From contig JABHGC010000185.1 in assembly GCA_018672285.1 (NCBI GenBank), positions 1 through 53,500 of the forward strand: a stretch of 53,500 nucleotides of DNA. Reading direction: 5' to 3'. Positions 23,801-35,800 of the stretch are shown here, piece after piece. The position numbers were made by a program, and so were the translations under genes. Below the pieces are notes generated by a model that was given only the letters and a program-made list of their open reading frames with translations, had not been told where the DNA came from and did no database searches. The first letter of the stretch is position 1. Each line of letters opens with the position of its first letter. Origin of the DNA: Methylococcales bacterium. Its GTDB lineage: Bacteria; Pseudomonadota; Gammaproteobacteria; JABHGC01.

Positions 23801-26800
23801 TTGTTAGAAGAAGGTGAGGTTAATGAGGTCTTAACGCAATCTTGGATTCATCAAAAGCTTGATTTACCCATGCCCTTTGAAATCATCGATGTGGATAAAT
23901 TACCGCAATCAAAAACCATCAAGCCATTAGCGCACGACACCTTACCTACTGATTTAGCCTATGTGATTTTTACTTCTGGCTCCACAGGAATGCCAAAAGG
24001 GGTGATGATCGATCACCGAGCAGCACTCAATACAGTATTAGATATTAATCAGCGTTACGGGATTACACGCGCTGATAAAATCATGATGGTATCCAGCTTG
24101 AGTTTTGATTTGTCCGTTTGGGATATTTTTGGCGGATTAGCGGCAGGGGCAACCTTGGTTTACCCTGAGGCCTCACAAGAGCGAGAGCCAAAGCATTGGT
24201 CTGAATTGATTGCGGCTGAAAGAGTCACTGTATGGAATTCGGCGCCACCCTTATTTCAGATGTTATTAGAGTATGGGAAACATACCGATATTCAGCTGCA
24301 AAGTTTAAAATTGGTGATGCTCAGTGGGGATTGGATTAACGTTCAAATGCCCGCTCAGTTGTGGCAGTTAGCACCCGCAGCGAAAATGGTCAGTTTAGGT
24401 GGTGCCACCGAGGCGGCCATCTGGTCAATCCATTACCCGATTACTGAAGTGCAAGATGATCGGGTCAGTATTCCTTATGGTAAGCCGCTAAGCAACCAAA
24501 CTTTTCATGTGTTGCATGATGATTATTCTGCTTGCCCGGACGGTGTGGTTGGGCATTTGTTTATCGCAGGGGTTGGCTTGGCGCAAGGTTATTGGTTAGA
24601 CCCTGTGCGTACGAATGACAGTTTTGTAACACACCCCATTACCAATGAACGGCTTTATAAAACAGGTGATTTAGGGCGTTATCTTGCTGATGGTAATATT
24701 GAGTTTCTAGGTCGAGATGATTTCCAAGTTAAAATTCAAGGTTATCGAATTGAGCTGGGTGAAATTGAAACGGTGATGTTGCAAGTGCCGGGTGTTGATC
24801 AGGTGATTGTGAATGCGCTGCAAAAAAATGGCCGTAACCACCAACTGGTAGGGTACTGGTTAGGCAGTGCTGATGAGGCAAGTGTTAAAACCGCACTGCA
24901 GCAGTCTTTGCCAAGCTATATGGTGCCAAGACATTTACTGCCTTTGGCAGAATTCCCATTATCGCCGAATGGGAAAATCCAGCGTAGCGCTTTACCAGAC
25001 CCTGATCAGCATGACAGTGTGCAAACGTTGTCACTGCCCAGCTCTGAGATTGAAACTCAACTTGCCGAGATTTGGTCGGAATTACTGCCGGGCGTCAGCA
25101 TACACTTAGAAGATAACTTTTTTGCCTTAGGGGGCGATTCTTTGCTGGCAACGCGATTGGTGACGGCCATTCGGGCACAATTCTCAGTCGATATTGCGAT
25201 CTCTGATGTCATTTTGCATGGCATGACCATCCAGACGTTAGCGGCAAGAATAGGGCAAGCATCGGCCTTAAATGATACGCAAGCGCATGCTCAAATACAA
25301 CCGAATGAAGCATTACGTTATGAGCCGTTTGCGCTTAATGATGTGCAGCATGCCTATTTGTCTGGGCGAGATCATGGGTTTGAACTAGGCGGAACCGCTT
25401 GTCATTTGTATTTGGAGTTCTCCCTATCAGAAGCTGATGTACCGAGCTTAAGCCGCGCGTTACAACAATTGATTCAACGCCATGATATGTTGCGAATGGT
25501 GGTTGAAGATGGCATGCAAAAAATTCTGGAAACCGTCCCTGCATACGAGATTGAATGCTTGGATTTAGCCGATGCTCAAGCAGACGAAGTGGCAGCCGTA
25601 CTCAGTAATACTCGTGATGGTTTGGAAGCCAAAGTTCATGCCGTAGGCAGTTGGCCACTGTTTGATGTGGTGGCAACACAATTACCCGGTGGCACAACTC
25701 AGCTGCATTTAAGCTTTGATTTACTCATTGCGGATGCTTGGAGTATATGGGTCTTATTAAGTGAGTGGCAGTCATTGTATGAAGGGGTTGAATTACCCGA
25801 GTTGCAATTACACTTTAGAGACTATTGCTTAGAAGAACAGCGGCTTCAGAGCGGTGAGTCTTATGCTAAAGCTCAAAAATACTGGTTGTCACGAATCCAT
25901 GATCTACCACTCGGGCCAGAATTGCCATTAGCGCAGCCATTAGCTGACATAGAACAGCCAACGTTTAAGCGTTACCAACATAAAATGGCCGCCGATGATT
26001 GGTTACAGTTGAAAACGATGGCTAAGCAGTTTGGTATTACCCCCTCCATGCTGTTGTGTACGGCTTATGCCATGGTGTTAGAGGGGTGGAGTCAGTCTAG
26101 CCAATTTTGTCTGAATCTCACCTTATTTAACCGCCAGCCTTTGCATCCAGAAGTGAATGCAGTGGTCGGGGACTTCACGGCACTGTCATTGTTAGCAGTC
26201 GATTTATCGTCTGGCGGGTCTTTTGCCGAACAAGCTGAGCGAATACAAAATCAGTTTGTGGTGGATTTTGAGCAATCTGAATTTAATGGGGTCTCCGTCT
26301 TACGGGCATTGGCACAAGCGCGAGGCAATAGTCAGGCGGCCATTATGCCTGTGGTCTTTACCAGTGCATTGCCGATGGAGCAGTCAGACGATACCGTTAA
26401 ACCGTTTGGTGAGCTGGAATATGCGGTCACGCAAACACCGCAAGTGGCGCTAGATCACCAAGTCTATGAAATGGCTGGAGTGTTGATGCTGAGCTGGGAT
26501 GTGGTTGATGAGGCCTTCCCTGAAGGCATGATTCAAACCATGTTTGATGCTTATTTAAGCCTATTGCAATCATTGTCGGTCACAGAAGCGTGGGCGCAGC
26601 CGTCGGTGTTAGCAGGGGCGAGTGGGCAATATGATTATGATCTCTACCTAGGGCAATCGGTTGCTGAGTTTTCAATCGGTAGTGTGGTTAAAAGTGCCAG
26701 TGAGCCATTGTCTGAGGATGAGGTTTGGTTGGCAGACTGCTTATCGGCCATTTTAGAGGTCGACAATGTTGATATAAATACCCCGTTCTTTACCTTAGGT

Positions 26801-29800
26801 GGGGATTCACTCAAGGCAACCGAGTTTATTGGTAAGATCAAAGCGCATTATCAATGTGAGTTGCCGCTCAGTGCCATTTTTGGCGAGACGGGTACTGTGC
26901 ATCAAATTGCGATGTTGTTACCAAATGCTGAGCTTGTTGAGCACTACCACATTGCAAAGGTTGATCGAAATCAAGTATTACCACTTTCCTTAGCGCAAGC
27001 CAGACTCTGGTTTTTCCAGCAGTGGCATGCAGCGAATACGGCTTATCATATTCCAGGGGCGGTATTAATTGAGGGTGAGTTGAGTGTCGAAGCTTTGGAT
27101 CAATCGATTCTGGCCATTATTCAGCGTCACGAAATATTACGTTCGGTCTATGTGGCGGTTGATGGACAGCCCGTGTTGTCGGTATTACCACCACTGAGAA
27201 GCTTGGTTGTGGTTGAAGATTTAAGTCACTTTGCCAAAGGTCGGCGGCAAAGAATGTTAGATAAGCGTTTGCAAGCGGTGGCGAGTGAACCTTTTAACCT
27301 TGAAAAAGGGCCTTTATTACGGACAAATCTGTTTAAGCTCGATGCCAATGTTCATGTGTTTTTGATTACGTTTCACCATATTGTGGCTGATGGCTGGTCA
27401 CTGGGTTGTTTTATGGCGGAAATGAGCACCGCTTATGAGCAAATCGTACGAGGTGATGCTGTGTCACTGCCTGTGTTGCCAATTCAGTACATTGATTATG
27501 CGGCTTGGCAGCAGGCTAATTTACTCTCCAATGAGCAGTTGCAACGGAGTGTTGATTACTGGCGAGCGTATCTCGAAGGGGCTGAAACATTATTACTGCC
27601 CACAGATTTTACACGGCCAACAGTACAAAGCTATCAAGGTAAGCGCTGGGCATTTGAATTGCCTAACGGGTTGACCAGTCAGCTCGAAAAATTTTCTCAG
27701 CAGCAAAAAACAACGCTGTTTACCGTCTTATTAGGTGGCTTTCATATTTTACTTTACCGTTTTAGCCAGCAAACGGATTTTTGTGTCGGGACGCCAGTGG
27801 CAGGAAGAGAGCACCCGGATATTACGAATTTAATGGGCTACTTTGTCAATACCTCTGTTAGTCGTGCCAGTATACATCCTGCTGATTCAAGCGTGAGTTA
27901 TTTACAACGATTGCATCAATCATTAATGGCCAATGATGCTACTGAGAAAATGCCTTTTGAGCAGTTATTAGAAGTGTTAAACGTACCGAGGGAAATGAGC
28001 CATAGTCCGCTCTTCCAGGTTATGTTTGCATTACAGAATATTCCTTTGCCTGCATTAGAGATTGAAGGGTTGGCGCTCACGCCTCAACCGGTTGATCTTA
28101 ATATTTCTCGTTATGATATGACGCTAGAGTTGTGGCAAGAGGAAGGTCAGCTACAAGGTGTGATGGAATATAATACTGAACTGTTTAAAGTGGAAACCAT
28201 TGCGAGTTTGGTACAGTCTTATGCCGTTTTGTTAGAAAATATGGTGATGTATCCTCAGCATGGGGTTTGTCATCTTGCCTGGTTAAATGCCGCTCAAAAG
28301 CAACACATTCTGTCGCTGTCGTATGGCGATACGGTGAGTATTGATGCCCATGTTAGCATTCATCAGTTAATTGCGGAGCAAACACAAAGAACACCAGATG
28401 CCATCGCACTTGAAGATCAATATGGCGGCATCACCTACCAACAACTCGCACAATACTCAGATCATTATGCAGCCGTTTTATGTGATATGGGGGGCAGAAA
28501 AAATCACTTAGTTGCGGTATGTTTGCCTCGTTCTAGCCTGTTGGTGATCTCTTTATTGGGTATCTTAAAAGCCAATGCGGCTTATTTGCCCATTGAACCG
28601 GATTTACCGGTGTCACGCATTGACTATATCTTGGATAATGCCGGCGTTAGCACCGTGTTAACTGATCAGCTTAATCGCGCTTTATTTAATGATAAAGAGG
28701 TTGATTGCATCTTAGTGGATGAGATTAATCTGAGCGAATCGGCACTGCAAACGTTGGCCATTGAAAGCGACTTTAACACCGCTTACGTGATGTATACCTC
28801 AGGATCTACAGGTAAACCGAAAGGGGTTGTTGTGCCGCACTCTGGTGTTGTGAATCAATTACTCTGGATGCAGCAGAAGTTTGAGTTATCGAATAAAGAC
28901 ACGGTTTTATTAAAAACACCGTTTAGCTTTGATGTGTCCGTGTGGGATATCTTTTGGCCATTGATGTCTGGTGCTAAATTGAGTATTGCGCCACCGCAGT
29001 TACACAAAGACAGCCAAGCCTTAGTGCAATTTATTCGCCAAAAGAAGATCACTGTATGTCAATTTGTGCCCTCTATGCTGGGTGTATTTATTGAAGAGCC
29101 AGATCTGAATGGTGCCGTTCTGCGTTTGGTTATGTCCATTGGTGAGGCGTTACCGCAAGCATTTGTTGAGCAGTTTTATAATGTGTTGCCGCATGTTGAT
29201 CTTTACAATTTATATGGTCCAACAGAGGCTACGATTGCCACCAGTTTTTATCACTGTGTGAGTGATGAGTTGATGATGTCCACACCCATTGGCCAACCGA
29301 TGCAGAATGTGTTGATGGTGGTGCTTGATGAACAAGGTGAGGTGGTTCCCTTTGGTGTGCCTGGTGAGCTGTATATTGGTGGTTCACAAGTGGTGATAGG
29401 GTACTTAAATAACCTGACATTAACCGCTGAGCGTTTTGTTAATTTACCAAGTTTGCCAGGTGAACGAGTCTATCGAACAGGTGACCAAGTTAGATTGCAT
29501 GAAAATGGTTTGTTTGAATATATCGGCCGGGTTGATTTTCAGGTGAAATTACGAGGGTATCGTATTGAACTGGGAGAAATTGAAGCGGCATTAAGGGGGC
29601 AGCCTAAAATCGAAGATGCCGTTGTGACGGTTAAAACACTGACCAATGGTATTGAGCATTTGGTGGGTTATGTCGTCCCATCTCAAGTCGCAGGTGGGCT
29701 GCCTGCTTCAATGGATATGAGTGATGCGCCAAGTGATTATATCGCAACCGATTTAACGGGCACACTCTATAGGCAATCTCAAACCCAGCAGTGGGTAAGA

Positions 29801-32800
29801 GAAATTCCTCAATTGCGTTCAGTTGTATTACCGTCCTTTTTGCTAGAAGCGGCACTCAGCAATATCGCCAGCGACGTCACGTTAGAGACGTTATTTTCAA
29901 GTTTTATTGGGTTAACGGTAGGCAGTTATGCCCACCAACCCAATGTGTCATTACTGCAGTATTGTCATGGTGCTGACACCATTTTACGCCCTTACTCATT
30001 AATGCCGCTGTCACTGATGGAACATGTGTTGTCTGCCGTTAACTGGTCCGGGTTAGCTGTGGGTGAATTACAGTCTTCTGAGTTATGTTACCAGCCGGTT
30101 ATTGGTTTCTGTTTTGGCGCAAGTGTGGATCAGTGTGATTTGCCTGACTTGCTTTTTCAGTGGCAAACAGAAGGGCGGAGCGCAAAAATTACAGCGCATT
30201 ATCAATCGTCGCTGTATTCCTCTGTTTTTGTGGTGCAAATGTTGTCTCATTTACAGCGTTTGTTTGAGGCATTTGCACAAAACCCGATGCAGTATTGTCA
30301 TCAAGTCTCTTTGCTGAGTACGGTTGAGGAAGAGGATATTCGGGCCTATGTTGACCATACTCAGGCACTTGCAGATGTTACTTTGGTTTCTGAGTTTGAA
30401 AACATAACACGTCAACACCCTGAGGCTGTGGCGATGCAAATAGGCGCATCACAGGTGACCTATGCAGCGCTGAATGCCGAGTCTAATCAATTAGCCCATC
30501 ATTTGCGCCGATTAGGTGTTTCTGCTGAAGTTACGGTTGCGATTGTGATGCCTGTTTCGATGAACTTGGTTGTATCGATGCTGGCGGTGGCTAAATCGGG
30601 TGGTGCTTATTTATGCATTGACCCTAAATACTCCAGCCAGCTTCTAACGCCGGCATTAGATGATGCCAAGATACCACTGATTATTGTCAATGACAGTGAT
30701 GTGACTGGGGTTTCCGTTGCGGCACAAGAGGTCGTCGATTTATCCGATTTATCTGAAATACAGCAAGAATCTGTTGCTAATCCTGTGGCTTTTGCACAAC
30801 CGAATACCTTGGCAATGATCGATTTTTCATTGACACCACAGGGTAAGCCAGAAGGTTTTTTACTTGACCACCGGGCGTTGTATTTATCCGCTGTTGGCGT
30901 TGCCGAGCAGTTGGAGCTAGGGGGTGGGACGGTTATTGCACATTTGTCGTCGATACAAGATGCCGCGTTCAGTCAAGGTGTGTGGTTGCCCTTGTTAACG
31001 GGGTGTACTTTACGAATGCCGGAAAGCGAGCGTGCAATAGAGCAACTGTTAGTCACCCCTGGTATTGATTTCGCGCATCATAATACGCATGACTGGCTGA
31101 GTTATCGCTTAACCGGTTGGGACAACCCTGAGCAAATACACCTCCTATCAACAGGTGAAGTTGGCAGTCAAAGTTTGTCCTCATTGGTTGCCAATGCCCA
31201 TTATTCGGTTCACTTATTATGGGGGCAAGCGTCGTTTGCCTATTGGGGTTGGATGCAATCGTTGCAGCATGCCGAGCTTGATTTGAGTTACCGGATAAAG
31301 CTCAATGCCATTGGTTATTATTTGGAAAACCATCATGGCCACCTGATGCCTAAATCGGCAATTGGCCAACTGTGCATTACCGGCCCACAAGTGTGTCGTG
31401 GTAATTTGTATGAGTGCCAAGAATTAGTGAAGGCGACCGTCAGTCAGCATTTTGTGAACGCAGTTCAAACAGGCACATTGGTTAAAGTTGATCGAACGCT
31501 AGGGTTGATTCTGGTGAGTGATCAAGTGTTAGGACGGCGATATTTACATCAACATGTGATAGAAGGTATTTTCTCTTCAATCACCGGAACGAGAGCGGTA
31601 TTGGCATGTTCTGACTCGGTGCCAGGGCATTTTCATGTGTATCTATTGGTTGCGGATCACTTTCAAGTATCGCATGCCAACCATCTGTCGAGTTTGTTAT
31701 TAGAGCAACATATCCATGTACAGGTTGACGTTGTTACCGCTTTACCTGAGAAAATTCAACACAAGCAAGCCTTAATCGAGGTTGATCATTCTGCAGATTT
31801 GATTGAGTTAGCGCAACAAGCATTAGCGGTGACATTACCGGCATATATGATTCCTCAATACTTTGTCCAACTTGAATCTTTACCGTTAACGCATAACGGC
31901 AAAGTGGATAGAAAATCTTTACCTATGCCTGTGCTTGATGGGCCTAAGCGGGATGATCTTGGCTTAGGCATAGAGGTGAATTCGGATATCCTACAGGCTG
32001 TCAGTCAAATTTGGCAGTCTGTGTTAGGCATGAGTGTGATTGATGTACACCATGGGTTCTTTGAGTTAGGAGGTCACTCCTTAATGGTGACTCAAGTCAT
32101 CTCCCGGTTGCGTGACCACTTTCATGTGAACTTACCCATTTCAATGTTATTTGAAACGCAAGTGTTGTTGCCTTTCGCATTACGAGTAGAGTCCGCGATC
32201 AACGATGGGCAGTATGCTTTGCAAACGGATATTCCTGCTAATAACAACCCTGTAGGGCCATTGAGTTTTGCTCAAGAACGGTTTTGGTTCGTGAATCAGC
32301 TATCAGATACGGTAGGTGCTTATCATCTTCCTGGGTGTATGGCGGTGGTTGGCTCATTGGATGTTGATTTGTTGTCGCAGGCAATCAATACGTTAATGCT
32401 AAGACAAGCGCAATTACGGGTTGCTTTTGAACAACAAGACACTGTTGTTCAGGTTGTGCAAGACGATGTACCTGTCCCGCTCAAACTGGAGTCACTGAGT
32501 GAGAATGACAGTATTGCCCAGTATGTGATGCGCTGTAATGAAGAAGCATTCGATTTGTCCGTTGCACCGTTATTCAAGGTGCGGTTTGTCACGGCAAGCT
32601 CAGGGGAACAGTATTTAGTGTGGGTTGTGCACCATATTATTTCAGACGGATGGTCTAGCCAGGTGCTTTATCATGAATTAATGCACATTTATCAAGATTT
32701 ACAAAATTCAGACCCCATACGCTTAAACACACTTGCGATTCAGTATGCTGATTATGCTGTTTGGCAACGAGCACAGTTAAAAGATCGCTATGCTGAGTCG

Positions 32801-35800
32801 CTGATCTATTGGCAAAAGCAGCTGAATAATGCACCACCTGTTTTGAACTTACCTTTTGACCGCCCTCGTGGCAAAGTGCAAACATACCGCGGTGGTGTCT
32901 TTAGCCGTGAATTATCGGTGCCGATGTCTCAGTCTATAAAAGACGTTTCGGCCAGCTTTGATGCAACCCCTTTTATGTTGCTGCTTGCGGTCTTTAATAT
33001 CTTACTATACCGCAATACAGGTCATCAGGATTTATGTGTTGGTACCACTGTTGCAAATCGTGACACCAGGCATACCGAATCTTTAATTGGTCTGTTTGTC
33101 AATAATGTTGTGCTAAGAACCCACGTACCAACCAACCCTAAATTTAGTGAATTGTTACAAGCGGTGAGGGCGACTGCCTTAGAAGCGTTTGCTCATCAGC
33201 ACGTTCCTTTTGAGCAGGTGGTTGAGCGGGTTAAACCGGTTAGAGATATCTCTCATTCGCCAATGTTCCAAGTCATGTTGATTATGCAGCCAGCATTAGA
33301 TGAGGTTGAGTTGTCAATTGAGGGGTTAAGTTTAGAACGAACTGCGTTAAGTCATCAGTCCAGTAAACATGATTTAACGGTTTATGCAGACTGGGTGGAC
33401 GATCACTACGAGTTGGTATGGGAATACAATTCCGATTTGTTTGATCTGGCCAGTGTTGAACGGTTAGCCGGTCACTTTGAAATGATACTGGATGTCGTGC
33501 CTGCAATCCCTGATATTCGCTTGAATGACTTATTGATTCTGAGTGATTCAGAGCGTTATCAGATGCTTGTTCACTGGAACGATACACAATACGAATATTT
33601 GAATGACCGAACGTTGCAGGCAGCGTTAGATGAGAGCTTTGAAAAATACTCAGATAAACAAGCGTTAATTTGTGATGGTGTGAGTATTACATACCAGGAG
33701 CTAGATCACCTTTCAAATCAAATGGCACGGTACTTACGTGAACATGGGGTAGGGGAATTTAGCCGTATTGGCATATATGTTCAGCCAACGTTTGTGATGG
33801 TTGTGACGGTGTTGGCCAGCATTAAAGTAGGCGGTGTGTATGTGCCTCTGGATATGTATGAGTCCATTGAGGTTTTGAATGAGAAGATTAAGCGCAGTCA
33901 CGTTGTGGTGGTGGTGTCTGATCAGTTAGCTCAAAATGATACTCACGTGGCCTGCCCGACCGTGCACTTTAGTAATGATTGGTCAGCGTTGAGTGCTTAC
34001 TCCAATGAGCGCTTGCCATGCTTAACCGTGGGGAGTGATCCTTTATACGAAATTTATACTTCAGGTACGGCGGGTGCTAGAAAATCGGTGACAGTCAGTT
34101 ATCGTAATTTTGGTAACTTATTGTCCTGGTACCGTGAAGAATTTGAGCTGCAAGCAACCGATCGGTTTCTATTAATAACGCCATTGTCTTTTGATTTGAC
34201 GCAAAAGAATATTTTTGCACCACTGCTAGAAGGTTGTAGGCTTTACATCAACCAAGGTGAATACGATGCGGATAAAATTGCTGACCTCATGTCGGATAAA
34301 GGCATTACCCGATTAAACTGTACTCCGAGTATGATTTATCCGGTGATAGAATCCGCTAAACGGGATGAGTTAAGTGCTTTAAGAACGTTGATATTAGGTG
34401 GGGAGCCGATACAGGCTGAGCGTTTATCAGGCGTGTTTGATGAGGGTACAGAAATCATCAATACTTATGGCCCTGCAGAAGCCAGTGATGTTGTCAGCTA
34501 TTATCGAATTGAAAATATTGATGATTTTATCGGCAAAGATGTTCCTATTGGAAAACCCATTTCAAATGCTAGGACATACGTTTTTGATGAATACCAAGAT
34601 CCCGTTCCGCTAGGTGCGCCTGGCGAGCTTTATATTGCGGGTGTTGGGGTTACTGATGGTTATCTTGGTGATGACAGTTTGTCGCAAAACGTGTTTGTAC
34701 CAGATTATTTGAGTAATAAACCCGAAGCGCGGTTATTTAAAAGTGGTGATTTGGTTCGTTACAATGCGGATGGTGATTTGGTCTTTATGGGGCGGTTTGA
34801 TGACCGGGTCATGATTAATGGCTACTCAGTACAGTTGAATGAAGTGGAGCGAGTTTTACAGCAAAATGAAATGGTCAAACAGGCTGCTGTCAGCGTTAAA
34901 GAAGATCGCCATGGGCACCAGCATATTGTCGCTTACATTTTGCCCTATGCTTATGCGGCATTTAATGCTCAGACCATACGGGCGATTGTAAAAGCCAAAT
35001 TGCCTGAATATATGGTGCCATCAGCTTATCAGGTCGTGTCTACCTTCCCGTTGTCGTACAATGGAAAAGTAGATCGGAATGCATTGGCGCCTTTAATCCA
35101 GTGTCAATGGCTAGACGATAACCGTTATTATCAAGCGCCAGCCAATGAAATTGAAAATGACATTGTGGTCATTTGGCAAGAATTAACGGGTGTCGATAAC
35201 GTCTCTGTGACGGATAATTTCTTTGAACTTGGTGGGCATTCATTGTCTGCGACACAAATGTTGTCTCGGTTGCGTCGCCAGTTTGATGTTGAATTGTCCT
35301 TAAGGCAGATATTTGAAGCGCCAACAGCGGCTGATTTAGCCAAAATGATTGAGCAAGCGCAATCAGGTCACGTGGATGTGCAGTCTAAAGTGGTTTTTGT
35401 TGAGCAAAAGCCTAAGCAAATACCCTTAACACATGAACAGCAGCGCATTTGGCTGTTGCAACAAATGGATTTAGATAATCCGGCGTATAATATGACGTTG
35501 CCTTTGGTGATTAGGGGGCAATTAAGTGCTGCCATCGTCGAGAAGGCTTATAGTGAACTATTACGTCGTCACCCAATATTACGCAGTCAGTTTACTTTGA
35601 AAGAGGGGGTTATTTCATTACAAACAAGACCGTTTTCAGCGATGAAAATCCCCTTGTTCCAGTTGACAACGAATAATGAAAAGCATGGCCAGCAGCAGCT
35701 CACTAATTTAATTACCGAGCAGGCGAATACGGCGTTTGATTTGGCGAATGAACTGCCGATCAGGATACAATTGGTACAGCTTGCACCTCAGCACTTCACC

